A DNA stretch of 64,000 nucleotides from Paenibacillus_Z sp042653205 (GTDB lineage Bacteria > Bacillota > Bacilli > Paenibacillales > Paenibacillaceae). Made by a program: the position numbers and the translations under genes. Numbering within the stretch: the stretch's first letter is position 1; each line of letters opens with the position of its first letter. This document shows positions 1-8,517 of the stretch, piece after piece. The notes beneath the pieces were generated by a model that had not been told where the DNA came from, did not search any database, and saw nothing but the letters and a program-made list of their open reading frames with translations. Location of the stretch: positions 124,001 to 188,000 of the forward strand of contig NZ_JBHSHY010000002.1 of the NCBI RefSeq assembly GCF_042653205.1, in the 5' to 3' direction.

Positions 1-189
1 GCCGTTAACGCGACGGTACCTCCCCAAGACGAATTGTTCGAAAGCGTGACCAACACCGTGTATCCGCAGGACCAGTCCGTGTTCGGCAGCGTGTACGATT
101 CGGAAGAGGAGCCGCGCGACCTCGTGCCGGCCATGCCCGGAGAACCGCCTCCGGAGCAGCGGCAGCCGCCGCTCATGACCGTCGATTGA
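1..189 (+). CDS. C-terminal end of an unidentified protein (5' truncated by the window)
   Basis: Frame 1 is open from the first base to a TGA at 187-189 and gives the last 62 residues of a protein. The visible tail is acidic and proline/glutamate-rich (QDQSVFGSVYDSEEEPRD, then PGEPPPEQRQPP), which suggests a disordered C-terminus. No domain can be recognised in this fragment and the start lies outside the window. I do not assign a function. Confidence 0.6.
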   Translation, partial: AVNATVPPQDELFESVTNTVYPQDQSVFGSVYDSEEEPRDLVPAMPGEPPPEQRQPPLMTVD

Positions 190-322
190 GTCCGTTCGAG
201 TTCGCCGCCGCCGTCCGGGTGCCCCGCGCATCCGGACTTTTTTGGCGCCGCGGCATGCATAGCCGGTATCCCGCCGGGAAAGGCTACATACGCATTCCAA
301 TCGCGGGAAGGAGGAATTTTCG

Positions 323-589
323 ATGGCACGCATGCATCATCCCGTCGATGAAGCGGGAGGCGCGGACAGAGAGTCGTTCGTGGCGGCCCGGAAAAACGGT
401 GACGGCGATCTGATGTCCTTCAAAACTTCGGCCGGCCGCGAGCTGAACTACGAGCAAGCGCTGTCCGCCGTGCAGAACGGCGAAATCGCCGGCGTCAACG
501 CCTTCAAAGGGCGGGACGGCGAAACGTATATCCGCGGCGACGCGGACGGCGATCCGACGAACAACCTCGACCAGCTGCCGACGTATTGA
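323..589 (+). CDS. DUF3892 domain-containing small protein
   Basis: An 88-residue soluble protein preceded by a strong GGAAGGAGG ribosome site seven to eight bases before the ATG. After a variable N-terminus of about 30 residues, the segment FKTSAGRELNYEQALSAV and the following GEIAGVNAFKGRDGE and GDPTNNLDQLP match the DUF3892 family of small Firmicute proteins. The family has no established function. The gene stands alone and is followed by a strong terminator shared with the convergent MBL hydrolase gene. Confidence 0.75.
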   Translation: MARMHHPVDEAGGADRESFVAARKNGDGDLMSFKTSAGRELNYEQALSAVQNGEIAGVNAFKGRDGETYIRGDADGDPTNNLDQLPTY

Positions 590-605
590 CGGCCGCATTC
601 ATGCG

Positions 606-631
606 AAAAAGCCCGCGGAAGCGGGCTTTTT
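606..631. terminator. bidirectional rho-independent terminator
   Basis: A GC-rich stem GCCCGC/GCGGGC with a GGAA loop is flanked by A5 on the left and T5 on the right, so it can act on both strands. It lies between the convergent DUF3892 gene and the MBL-fold gene. Confidence 0.85.
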
Positions 632-677
632 CATGTCCAGCGCTCTTAAAGCAGCGGCTCTTTCGGCGGGCAGGCGG

Positions 678-1406
678 TTAAAACCGGTACCGCTCATGCT
701 GCTCGACGAAGCGCATGACGCCGGTCTTGCCTTCGTATTGCGGCTTCGTGTCGTCGTAATGCATGAGCCAGATCCGTTCCCGGATAGGGAGCGGCAGCGA
801 CTCGAGCTCCTCGAGCGTCGTATGGACGATGCCGGGCGGCTTCAGCTGGCAGTCGTGAAAGATCGTCCGGACGCCGCGCTCTTCGACGAGCGCGCGAAGC
901 AGCCCGGGGTTGAAGGTCAGATCGGCCGAATAGAAGAAATCGTCGTTCAGTACGTACGAATAGCTGTTTTTATTCGGGATATGCGCGGTCCGAATCGGTT
1001 CGGCGGCAAGACCCGGCAGCAGCTCCGTCCGGACCCCGGGCTCGAGAAGCCGTACCTCGAAATAATCGTCCAGGGCAGCGAATTCGTCCTGCAGCAGGCC
1101 GCCCTTGAGCGACGTTTCCCAAAGCGGCCCGGCCAGCGGCTCCGGCACGAACAGCAGCGGCTTGCGCCCGATGGCGAATTTCATCCGGAAGGCCAGTTCC
1201 TCCAGGCCCCCGACGTGGTCGGCATGAATATGGCTGATCAGCACGGCATCGATATCCGCGAGCGGCTTGCCGAGCCGATGAAGCGACAGAGGCGCTGTAG
1301 TGCCGCAATCGAGCATCAGCGTATGCGAAGGGGCATAGATAAGCGCGTTCGTATTAAAATACGTCTTCGCGAACGCGCTCCCCGTTCCGAGCATTTGAAT
1401 ATCCAA
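678..1406 (-). CDS. MBL-fold metallo-hydrolase (RNase Z-like beta-lactamase superfamily)
   Basis: A 242-residue cytoplasmic metallo-beta-lactamase-fold enzyme. The protein opens with DIQMLGTGSAF, the glycine-rich first strand typical of RNase Z-like members, and carries the zinc-binding HIHADHVGG motif (HxHxDH) about 80 residues in, then later His/Asp positions in FHDCQ and MHYDD. The start is taken as TTG at 1406 because a perfect AGGAGG lies six bases upstream; upstream in-frame starts lack this. The substrate cannot be read from sequence; it lacks the long exosite arm expected of a true tRNase Z, so a role in nucleotide or metabolite hydrolysis is equally possible. Confidence 0.75.
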   Translation of the reverse strand: MDIQMLGTGSAFAKTYFNTNALIYAPSHTLMLDCGTTAPLSLHRLGKPLADIDAVLISHIHADHVGGLEELAFRMKFAIGRKPLLFVPEPLAGPLWETSLKGGLLQDEFAALDDYFEVRLLEPGVRTELLPGLAAEPIRTAHIPNKNSYSYVLNDDFFYSADLTFNPGLLRALVEERGVRTIFHDCQLKPPGIVHTTLEELESLPLPIRERIWLMHYDDTKPQYEGKTGVMRFVEQHERYRF

Positions 1407-1544
1407 CGGACATCCTCCTAAGGGCAGTGTACATTTCAATTTATCATCTCCCGTCGGCAATGGAAAGAAAAACCGTAATTCCTCCACATAAGCCAGGCAC
1501 ACTTGTCAAGGGCCGTCATACGATAGCATGAAACGGAACTTAGA

Positions 1545-1769
1545 ATGGCGGGTGCGGACAATATGGCTTCTGGCGGAAAAAAAGGAAAAGCGGCAAAGAA
1601 AAAATCGGCCTCGGACCGCAAACAGACGGTGCTCAAGATCGTGCTTTCGGATACATGCGCGGTGTGCAAGACGCCGTGCGGAAGAGGGATGCGGTACTTG
1701 GACCGCATGCGGCAGCCGGGCGCGATGGGCAAAGGCGTGCCATGCGTATTGACGCGGACGATCGTGTAA
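1545..1769 (+). CDS. small basic Cys-containing conserved hypothetical protein
   Basis: A 74-residue protein with a Lys/Ala/Ser-rich N-terminal third and a compact C-terminal part with the pattern DTCAVCKTPCGRG followed about 20 residues later by GVPCVLTR. Four cysteines (CxxC, then C, then C) suggest a small zinc or redox site. The ribosome site is weak; a second ATG lies six codons downstream. I do not recognise a named family. The cysteine spacing and clear end of homology-like character argue for a real gene over chance. Confidence 0.5.
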   Translation: MAGADNMASGGKKGKAAKKKSASDRKQTVLKIVLSDTCAVCKTPCGRGMRYLDRMRQPGAMGKGVPCVLTRTIV

Positions 1770-1925
1770 GGGGTTCATTCCTGGCCTCGTATTTCCCGGG
1801 CAAGCGCGGATTTCAACATAAAGCGACACCCCGGAAGAGGAAAAAACTTTTTCCGTTGGCGCAACTTTGGACGACTTGGCGAGTATAACCATTCATCCAG
1901 ACCTACGGACGGAGGGTTTACTACC

Positions 1926-2495
1926 ATGAAGTTCAGAAAGCTTCTGATTGCGTCGCTGGTGTTGTCCTTATGGGGCGGAACGATGCTGTTCGCGGACGGG
2001 GCATCGCAGCGCATCCGCGTCATCGTCAACGGCAGTGAATTGAACGACGCGGGCATATTTGCGGACGGCAAGACGTATCTGTCGGCGAGACAAGTCGCGA
2101 ACACGCTGCAATCGCTCGTCCTCTGGGACGACGCCTCGAAGAAAGTGACGATCTACAAGCCGAACGTGCACATGTTCCTGTTCCAGGATACGACGATTTT
2201 CGGCAACGTCGTCAAGGGCAACAAGATCACGTTCAAGGTGTTCGCCCAGATCGACAACCTGCTGACCGACATCTCGGCCGTGAAGCTGACGATCGTCAAT
2301 CCGAGCGGGACCGAGCAGGTGATCCAATCGAAGAGCGTTTCCATCGACAAGGATAACTTTTGGTACCGGACCGACGATTATACGTACACGTTCGATACGG
2401 CCGGCAAATATACGATTAACTTCTATATGAAAACCTCGTCCGGCGACGACTGGAACCTCGTGTCCCAGAAGACGATTACGGCCAAGGCAACCTGA
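1926..2495 (+). CDS. secreted stalk-domain (copper amine oxidase N-terminal-like) protein
   Basis: A 189-residue exported protein. A signal peptide is visible (MKFRKLLIASLVLSLWGGTMLFA, then DGAS). Residues about 28-75 (IRVIVNGSELNDAGIF, TYLSARQVANTL, LVLWDDASKKVTIYK) form the stalk/copper amine oxidase N-terminal-like domain common in Paenibacillus surface proteins. The remaining roughly 110 residues look beta-rich (FKVFAQIDNLL, KLTIVNPSG, YTFDTAGKYTINFY), like an Ig-type domain. It has a GGAGGG ribosome site and no cell-wall anchor. Likely an envelope structural or binding protein; no enzyme function is implied. Confidence 0.7.
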   Translation: MKFRKLLIASLVLSLWGGTMLFADGASQRIRVIVNGSELNDAGIFADGKTYLSARQVANTLQSLVLWDDASKKVTIYKPNVHMFLFQDTTIFGNVVKGNKITFKVFAQIDNLLTDISAVKLTIVNPSGTEQVIQSKSVSIDKDNFWYRTDDYTYTFDTAGKYTINFYMKTSSGDDWNLVSQKTITAKAT

Positions 2496-2501
2496 TCGCG
2501 C

Positions 2502-2540
2502 AAGCGCTTCTGCCCCCAGCGGCGGAGGCGCTTTCGTTTG
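2502..2540 (+). terminator. rho-independent terminator
   Basis: The stem AAGCGCTTCTGCC pairs with GGCGGAGGCGCTT (two G-U pairs) around a short loop and is followed by a modest T-rich stretch. It lies directly after the stalk-domain gene. Confidence 0.6.
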
Positions 2541-2605
2541 ACCCGAGGCATGTTACATGTTACGATACGAGAGAACGTATCTATGAATGGAAATGAGGGT
2601 CTACA

Positions 2606-2911
2606 ATGAGTGATCACGTGCATGACGAGAACTGCAACCACGATCACGACCACGAAGAGCACGTATTCCTTGTCACGGACGAGGAAGGCAACGAACGCGA
2701 AATGGTCATGGTCTTCACGTTTGAGTCGGAAGATCAAGTATACTCCGTTCTGCTGGATCGCAACGATCCGGAAGCGGACGGCGTCATCTTCCGCATCGAA
2801 GAAGAAGACGGCGAGGCGTTCCTCGTAGGGATCGAGGACGACGCAGAATGGGATCGCGTGACCGCGATTTACGAAGAGATCGCCAAGCGCGAGAACGAAG
2901 CAAACAACTAA
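2606..2911 (+). CDS. DUF1292 (YrzB-like) protein with His-rich N-terminus
   Basis: A 101-residue acidic cytoplasmic protein. Residues about 20-100 (VFLVTDEEGNEREMVMVFTF, YSVLLDRND, RIEEEDGEAFLVGIEDDAEW) match the DUF1292 family, in which B. subtilis YrzB is found. Its function is unknown. This copy adds an N-terminal His/Asp/Cys cluster (HVHDENCNHDHDHEEH), which looks able to bind metal. In B. subtilis the family member lies with yrzL and yrrK, but here it is monocistronic between two terminators. Confidence 0.8.
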   Translation: MSDHVHDENCNHDHDHEEHVFLVTDEEGNEREMVMVFTFESEDQVYSVLLDRNDPEADGVIFRIEEEDGEAFLVGIEDDAEWDRVTAIYEEIAKRENEANN

Positions 2912-2915
2912 AACG

Positions 2916-2950
2916 AAAACTCCGCTGCCGACCGGCACCGGAGTTTTTTT
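2916..2950. terminator. terminator between convergent genes
   Basis: AAAACTCCG with TGCC on the left pairs with GGCA and CGGAGTTTT on the right, then the T tract continues. It separates the DUF1292 gene from the convergent DUF1885 gene and can serve both strands. Confidence 0.75.
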
Positions 2951-2968
2951 AATGGACCGCTATGCGGT

Positions 2969-3388
2969 TTATTTGCGCGGATTATAGTAAATCGTTCGGC
3001 CGTTGAACAGCTTGAGCTCGGCCTTCAGCTGCTTGGCCATATATTTGCACAGCTCGTTCGCTTTGGCCTTGTCGCCGTGCGTGGCGGCATCCGGGAGCGT
3101 GACCTGCACATGGGATACGGCGGCGTCGCCGTTCGTCGCCGTTCCGACTCCGAACAGGATGTACTGGTACTGCGGCGTCGTTCCTTTCAAGTAGAACCAG
3201 CGGTCTTCCTCGCCCGGCTTCGTCTCGATCGTATACGGAAACGCGGCATCGGCATAGTCCCACTCGAGCTGCCGACCGGTCAGCCCCGTCTGCTCCTTAT
3301 AGCGGTCGAGCCGCTCCTTGACGTCCGCGAGGCTGAGCGCTTCGACCGCGGAACCTTGCACGAACTTTATGTAAGCGCTTTGACTCAT
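2969..3388 (-). CDS. DUF1885 family protein
   Basis: A 139-residue soluble protein. SAYIKFVQGSAVEALSLADV, the TGRQLEWDYADAAFPYTI segment and LKLFNGRTIYYNPRK resemble the DUF1885 family of Bacillales, whose function is unknown. The start is taken as ATG 3388 (MSQSAY), seven bases after a GGAGGT site; longer in-frame extensions lack a ribosome site. The gene is monocistronic. Confidence 0.7.
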   Translation of the reverse strand: MSQSAYIKFVQGSAVEALSLADVKERLDRYKEQTGLTGRQLEWDYADAAFPYTIETKPGEEDRWFYLKGTTPQYQYILFGVGTATNGDAAVSHVQVTLPDAATHGDKAKANELCKYMAKQLKAELKLFNGRTIYYNPRK

Positions 3389-3457
3389 CATCGCCACCTC
3401 CAACCCCATCATAGCATCTCGAAAATCGATTGACAATAACCGGAAATCGTCCTGCAA

Positions 3458-3500
3458 AAATCCCCGGGCCCGCACGAATGGCGAGGGGCGCCGGGGATTT
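3458..3500 (-). terminator. terminator of the speA-like gene region
   Basis: AAATCCCCGG and CCGGGGATTT form a long inverted repeat. The run of five T's on the minus strand follows the stem, consistent with ending the minus-strand transcript of the gene at 3525-4991 before DUF1885 is reached in the opposite sense of the map. Confidence 0.6.
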
Positions 3501-3524
3501 GTTCGCTAGGCGATGAAAGCCGAA

Positions 3525-4991
3525 TTAAGAGATGGCTTCTTCCTCTACGATGACCTTGACGAATTGAATGCTGCGGTCCTCCGGCCCTTTCACCGGCAGT
3601 CCGACTTCGACGTGATCGACGATGTAGTCGATGTTCGGCTGCGAGATGACCTCGCCCGGAAGCAGGATCGGAATGCCCGGCGGATAGACGTAGATGAATT
3701 CCGCGATGATGCGGCCGGCGGATTCCTTGAAGGGCACGATTTCCGTATCGGCGTAGAACGCGTCGCGCGGCGTGAGCGAGAGATGGGGGATCTCCGGGAT
3801 CTTGACGATCAGCTCGGCCGCCTCGTTCACCTGATGCTGTGCGGCCAGATCATGCAGGGCGGCGAGCAGCTTGTTGATGGAATCTTCCGTGTCGCCCGGC
3901 GTCACGAGCGCCAGGATGTTGTACATGTCGCTGAGCTCGACTTCGATGTTGTAATGCTCGCGCAGCCAGTTCTCCGTCTCGTAGCCGGTGATGCCGAGGT
4001 GGCGGATGTGAATCGTCAGCTTCGTCGGATCGTAGTCATAGGTGGCCTCGGTGCCGAGAATTTCTTCGCCGATGCAATAGAGACCCGGCATTTTGTTGAT
4101 CTCGGCGCGCGCGTGCTTGGCCAGGTTGATCGCGCGTTCCGCGATGTCGTGGCCGTGAATGGCGAGGTTCCGGCGCGACGTATCGAGCGAGGCCAGCAGG
4201 ATATAGGACGTCGACGTCGTCGTCAGCATGCTGATGATCGTCTGGACGCGCTTCTGGTTGATGCGCTCGCTGCGCACGTTCAGGATCGAGCTCTGCGTCA
4301 TGGAGCCGCCGAGCTTGTGCACGCTCGTCGCGGACATGTCGGCGCCGGCCTGCATGGCCGACATCGGCAGCTTCTCGTGGAAGTGAATGAGCACGCCGTG
4401 CGCCTCGTCGACCAGCACGGGAATGTCGTAGCTGTGGACGAGGTCGACGATTTCTTTCAGATCCGCGCATATGCCGTAATACGTCGGGTTAATGACGAGT
4501 ACCGCCTTCGCGTCGTGATGGCGGTCGAGCGCGCGCTGCACGGCGCGCGTCGTGATGCCGTGGTCGATGCCGAGGTTGGCGTCGCGGGCCGGCGAGATGA
4601 AGATCGGCCGGGCGCCGGCGAAGATGATGGCCGACATGATCGATTTGTGCACATTGCGCGGCACGATGATCTTATCGCCTGGCGAGCAGACGCTCAGGAT
4701 CATCGTCATGATGGCGCCGCTTGTCCCTTGCACGGAAAAAAAGGTATAATCAGCACCGAACGCGTCGGCTGCCAGTTTCTGGGCTTCCTCGATGACGCCG
4801 GTCGGCTGATGCAGGTCGTCGAGCGGCGCTATATTAATCAGATCGATCGACAAGGCGTTGTCGCCGATAAATTCGCGGAATTCGGGGTCGCTGCCGATTC
4901 CCTTCTTATGTCCGGGAATATGGAATTGCACGGGGTCTTTTGCCGCATGCTCCCGCAGGGCGGTAAACAGCGGGGTCCGGGTATGATCCAT
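3525..4991 (-). CDS. speA: Orn/Lys/Arg decarboxylase family protein, SpeA-type
   Basis: A 488-residue pyridoxal-phosphate enzyme, close in length and sequence to B. subtilis SpeA, which decarboxylates arginine to agmatine in polyamine synthesis. Visible signatures are FHIPGHKKG near the N-terminus, FSVQGTSGAI, NPTYYG, VDEAHG, and the cofactor lysine in SATSVHKLGGS at about residue 230. The C-terminal part (PRDAFYADTE, YPPGIPILLPGE) is the typical group III decarboxylase end. The start at 4991 (MDHTRTPLF) aligns with SpeA and gives a plausible leader from the promoter at 5037-5064; an ATG seven codons upstream has no ribosome site. Substrate specificity within the arginine/lysine/ornithine family is inferred from similarity only. 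Confidence 0.85.
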   Translation of the reverse strand: MDHTRTPLFTALREHAAKDPVQFHIPGHKKGIGSDPEFREFIGDNALSIDLINIAPLDDLHQPTGVIEEAQKLAADAFGADYTFFSVQGTSGAIMTMILSVCSPGDKIIVPRNVHKSIMSAIIFAGARPIFISPARDANLGIDHGITTRAVQRALDRHHDAKAVLVINPTYYGICADLKEIVDLVHSYDIPVLVDEAHGVLIHFHEKLPMSAMQAGADMSATSVHKLGGSMTQSSILNVRSERINQKRVQTIISMLTTTSTSYILLASLDTSRRNLAIHGHDIAERAINLAKHARAEINKMPGLYCIGEEILGTEATYDYDPTKLTIHIRHLGITGYETENWLREHYNIEVELSDMYNILALVTPGDTEDSINKLLAALHDLAAQHQVNEAAELIVKIPEIPHLSLTPRDAFYADTEIVPFKESAGRIIAEFIYVYPPGIPILLPGEVISQPNIDYIVDHVEVGLPVKGPEDRSIQFVKVIVEEEAIS

Positions 4992-5036
4992 GGTTTCATC
5001 CCAGCCTTTCATGTTGGATTGTTACAAACAAAGTTG

Positions 5037-5064
5037 AGTATAGCAAAATCGGGGGGGATTGCAA
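5037..5064 (-). promoter_or_regulatory. sigma-A promoter for the SpeA-type gene
   Basis: On the minus strand TTGCAA (5059-5064) and TATACT (5037-5042) are separated by 16 bases. The predicted transcript starts near 5030, leaving a leader of about 40 bases before the chosen start codon. Confidence 0.6.
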
Positions 5065-5132
5065 GCGGCTTTTTGGTTGAGACTAAAAGGGATAAAGGTG
5101 TATCCGGAAGCTAGGTTGGAAGGGGGACCGAC

Positions 5133-6383
5133 ATGGAAATCGCGAAGAGCTGGGGCGGCAGAAAAGTGCTGTCGTCGCCGTTCGTCATTCAACTGCTCGT
5201 CATCATGTATATGGTCGAATTCGTCAAAGGCGCGCTGCTCGTCTCGATTCTGCCGGTCTATATGAGAACGGAATTGAATTTGACCGCCTACGCGGTCGGC
5301 TGGGCGCTTGCGCTGCAATATATTGGAGACAACGCGTTCCGGTCGCCGCTCGGCTGGATCATCGATCGCATCGGTTACCGTTCTGTCATGCTGTTCGGCG
5401 TGCTGTTCACGAGTGCGTCGGTGCTGATCATCACCTTCGCGAGCGGCTTCGGCTGGATCGTGGCCGCCTGCCTGCTGCTTGGCATCGGCACGTCGCCGCT
5501 CTGGCCGTGCGTCATCAGCGGCGCCACGAACGTCGCCGGCAACGAAGCGAGCGGCACGATCATGAGCGTCGTCTACATGGCCTGGCTGACGGGCGTCGGC
5601 TGCGGGCCGATCGTCATCAATTTCTTCATTGTCCATTCGTACGCGCCCGCGTTCCGCGTCCTGATCGGCATGATGGTCGTCGTCGTGCTGGTGGCGCTCG
5701 CCCTGCCCGGCCGGACGCAATCGTTCGCGCTGGAGGCGCGCGACGCGAGCGCCGAATCGGAGCATCAGCATCTGCCGATGGCCGTCCGCGTGCGCCGCTA
5801 TTTCGCCCGGGTCGGCGCTTCGCTGCATGCCAGCAAGCTGCTCTATCCGGCGATGTTCACCCAGAACTTCGCCCTCGGCCTGCTCACGCCGGTGCTCACG
5901 CAGTACGCGCGAACGGTGCTGCGCCTGACTCCGCAGGAGTACAGCCTGTATTTGGTCGCGGGCGGCGCGGTGACGGTGCTCGGGCTCATCCCCGTCGGCA
6001 AATGGGTCGATCGCTTCGGCACGCGATGGTTCCTGCACGTCGGCTTCCTCGTCGCGGCGTTCGCGCTCGGCTTGCTGGGCTATACCCGCGAGCTGCCGCT
6101 CGTGCTGCTGGTCGTCGGGTTCGTCGGCATCGGGTACGCCTGCATTATCCCCGCATGGAACGCGCTGATCGCGCAGGCGATCCCGAAGGCGGAGCGGGGA
6201 GCCGTATGGGGGTTCTTCCTCACGATCGAAGGACTTGGCATGGTCTTCGGCAGCATTATGTCCGGCAAGCTGTGGGACAAGCTCGGTCCGCACGCTCCGT
6301 TTCTGTTCAGCGGCGCCGTCCTGCTCGTCTTGTTTGTTCTTCATTTGTTCATAACAAGACACCGGACGGATGTGGTACGATGA
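5133..6383 (+). CDS. MFS transporter
   Basis: A 416-residue integral membrane protein with about 12 hydrophobic segments in two halves joined by a polar loop near residues 195-235. It contains the major facilitator loop 2-3 signature in variant form (PLGWIIDRIGYRSVML) and a second copy in the other half (IPVGKWVDRFGTRWFL). The ribosome site is GGAAGGGGG before ATG. The substrate is not evident; the family covers drugs, sugars and metabolites. A second, distinct MFS gene starts 21 bases downstream, so the two are probably co-transcribed. Confidence 0.8.
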   Translation: MEIAKSWGGRKVLSSPFVIQLLVIMYMVEFVKGALLVSILPVYMRTELNLTAYAVGWALALQYIGDNAFRSPLGWIIDRIGYRSVMLFGVLFTSASVLIITFASGFGWIVAACLLLGIGTSPLWPCVISGATNVAGNEASGTIMSVVYMAWLTGVGCGPIVINFFIVHSYAPAFRVLIGMMVVVVLVALALPGRTQSFALEARDASAESEHQHLPMAVRVRRYFARVGASLHASKLLYPAMFTQNFALGLLTPVLTQYARTVLRLTPQEYSLYLVAGGAVTVLGLIPVGKWVDRFGTRWFLHVGFLVAAFALGLLGYTRELPLVLLVVGFVGIGYACIIPAWNALIAQAIPKAERGAVWGFFLTIEGLGMVFGSIMSGKLWDKLGPHAPFLFSGAVLLVLFVLHLFITRHRTDVVR

Positions 6384-6404
6384 TCGGAGTGGAGGGAGTG
6401 CGAC

Positions 6405-7601
6405 ATGAACAGAGATAAACGTCTGGGCGTCGTCATGGTCATGCTGGTGACGACGTTCATCGGATTCGGGATTATTATTCCGGTTTTGCCGGAGCTTATC
6501 AAAGACGCAAGTCCGGGCTACGTTGATTTTCATACGGGCATGATGCTGTCGGTCTACTCGCTCGTCGCGTTCCTTATCTCGCCCTTTTGGGGCGGCCTGT
6601 CGGACCGCGTGGGACGACGGCCCGTCATTCTGATCGGCGTGCTCGGCTTCGCGGCCAGCTTCCTGCTGTTCGGCATCGCCGACGGCAGCCTGCCGATCAT
6701 GTACGCGTCGCGGCTGCTCGGCGGCTTGTTCTCGGGCGCCGTCACGTCGGTCATCGTCGCGTACGTCGCGGACATCACGCCGCCGGACCGGCGGACGAAG
6801 GGCATGGGGCTCGTTGGCATGTCGATTGGCCTCGGCTTCACGATCGGACCGGGCTTCGGCGGGCTGCTCAGTCTCGTCTCGCGCAACACGCCGTTCTTCG
6901 CCGCGGCCGCCCTCGCGCTCGTCACGTTTTTCATCGCGGTGACGAAGCTGCCGGAGTCGCTGAAGCCGGAGTCGCGCCAAGGCGCGCGCGAGCGCAAGCC
7001 ATCCAGATGGAGCGCCTTCACGGGCTCGCTCAAATACCTGTACGTGCTCGCGCTGTTCGTCTCCTTGTCGCTCGCCGGCTTGGAAGCGACGCTGCAGCTG
7101 TTCGGCTACCAGCGCTTCGACGTAACGCCGCTGCAGGTCGGCTTCATGTTCCTCGTCTGCGGCCTGGTCGGCGCGCTTATCCAGGGCGGCGTCGTGCGCA
7201 GGCGGATCCGCAAAGGCCAAGAGCCGATGTACATCGCGGCGGGCCTCGTCATCTCCGCCGCCGGCTTCCTGCTGCTCGTGACGGCGCACTCGCTGCTTGC
7301 CGCGACGGTCTACCTCGCGATCTTCGGCATCGGCAATGCCTTGATCCGCCCGTGCGTCACCTCACTCATCACGCAGAAGACGACGGTGGGCCAAGGCGTC
7401 GCCTCCGGGCTCAGCTCGTCCATGGACAGCCTCGGCCGGATTATCGGCCCGCTGGTCGGCGCTTCGCTGTTCCACGCGAACATCGCGCTGCCTTATGTGG
7501 CCGGGGGCGTGCTGTCGCTGCTGGCGCTGACCTTCCTGTACCGCTTCCGCGCGCTCGACCGCAAGCGGGAGGCGACGGAGCCGTCGTCGGCTTCGGCGTA
7601 A
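6405..7601 (+). CDS. MFS multidrug-type transporter
   Basis: A 398-residue MFS protein with about 12 membrane segments. The N-terminal GFGIIIPVLPELI segment, the loop 2-3 motif WGGLSDRVGRRPVIL and the segment 5 motif GLGFTIGPGFGGLL are characteristic of 12-segment drug:H+ antiporters (TetA/Bmr-like). The ribosome site is GGAGGG. It probably exports hydrophobic toxicants, but no substrate can be assigned. It follows the other MFS gene closely and ends before a strong bidirectional terminator. Confidence 0.8.
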   Translation: MNRDKRLGVVMVMLVTTFIGFGIIIPVLPELIKDASPGYVDFHTGMMLSVYSLVAFLISPFWGGLSDRVGRRPVILIGVLGFAASFLLFGIADGSLPIMYASRLLGGLFSGAVTSVIVAYVADITPPDRRTKGMGLVGMSIGLGFTIGPGFGGLLSLVSRNTPFFAAAALALVTFFIAVTKLPESLKPESRQGARERKPSRWSAFTGSLKYLYVLALFVSLSLAGLEATLQLFGYQRFDVTPLQVGFMFLVCGLVGALIQGGVVRRRIRKGQEPMYIAAGLVISAAGFLLLVTAHSLLAATVYLAIFGIGNALIRPCVTSLITQKTTVGQGVASGLSSSMDSLGRIIGPLVGASLFHANIALPYVAGGVLSLLALTFLYRFRALDRKREATEPSSASA

Positions 7602-7693
7602 GCGCGGCCGAACGGAGTAGCCGCGCCCGCGCCGCGCGCGCTCGCCACGCGCGTGCTTGCCAGGACGGCATAGGCACCGGCCGCACGCAACCC

Positions 7694-7739
7694 AAAAAAG
7701 CTTCGCACGGTCTCCTCGGACCGCGCGAAGCTTTTTTTT
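7694..7739. terminator. bidirectional terminator
   Basis: AAAAAAGCTTCGC and GCGAAGCTTTTTTTT form a long stem that also pairs CGGTC with GACCG inside. It lies between the convergent MFS and TetR genes. Confidence 0.85.
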
Positions 7740-7760
7740 GCGGGTATCGAAGGCCGCCCG

Positions 7761-8426
7761 TCAGGCCAGGCCCAGCCCGCGCATGACGAAGCGAATCGTC
7801 TCTTCGCGTTCGAAGTCGTCGTCCCAGACGGCATCCTCGCGTTCGCCGTACAACGTGCGGACGGCCACGTAGCCCATGATCGCCGACACGCTGAGGCGGA
7901 CGACGGTCGTCGACGGCAGCTCCGCCATCTGGCCGTTGTCCTGGAACTTGGCGACGAGCTTGCGCAGTCGCTCCAGGACGAGGCCGAGCACGTCCCGCTG
8001 AAACCGCTCCTGCATTTCGGGATGGAACGGAATCTCCTGCAGCATGATTTTCAGGATATTGCGATGCTTGCGCAGAAATTCGATCCGGTTCTCGATCATC
8101 GCGCGCAGCACCTGGTCGTAGCTCTCGTACTCTGTATCGAGCACTTTATGGAAGCCGCGCAGCACGAACGGCGCGAGCAGCTTCGTCATCGCGGGCGCGA
8201 CGATCGCGAGCAGCAGCTCCTTCTTCGTCTTGTAATGACGGAAGATCGTGCCTTCGGCCACGCCCGCGCGCTGGGCGATCTCGCTGGTCGAGGACGCGGC
8301 GTATCCTTTCTCGGCGAAGACTTCGATCGCGGATTGGACGATGCGCGACTGCTTCTCCGTCATTTTCGCACCCGCGACGTCGCTCTTCAATAACTCTTCG
8401 ATCCATGCTTCCACCGTATCGCTCAT
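7761..8426 (-). CDS. TetR/AcrR family transcriptional regulator
   Basis: A 221-residue repressor-type protein. The N-terminal helix-turn-helix is clear (IVQSAIEVFAEKGYAASSTS, then IAQRAGVAEGTIFRHYKTKK) at about residues 28-75; the rest is a helical ligand and dimer domain. AAGGAG precedes the ATG. It is the last gene of a minus-strand operon after an ABC-2 permease and its ATPase, separated from the permease by about 90 bases. Two matching dyads flank the operon promoter, so it probably represses its own operon and is released by the exported compound. Confidence 0.85.
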   Translation of the reverse strand: MSDTVEAWIEELLKSDVAGAKMTEKQSRIVQSAIEVFAEKGYAASSTSEIAQRAGVAEGTIFRHYKTKKELLLAIVAPAMTKLLAPFVLRGFHKVLDTEYESYDQVLRAMIENRIEFLRKHRNILKIMLQEIPFHPEMQERFQRDVLGLVLERLRKLVAKFQDNGQMAELPSTTVVRLSVSAIMGYVAVRTLYGEREDAVWDDDFEREETIRFVMRGLGLA

Positions 8427-8517
8427 GCCGCCAACTCCTTACCGCGCGCCAAAATGTCTTCTTGCTCCGCATGTTCGCTCCACCCCATCCTAGCACATCG
8501 CGAGGCGGCCGCGCGAA

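Noticed and set aside
5022..7289. Minus-strand open frame of 755 codons opposite the two MFS genes
   Set aside because: It is the antisense of two clear membrane transporter genes and translates to a highly charged Arg/Asp/Gln-rich sequence, a common artefact of high-GC coding DNA.
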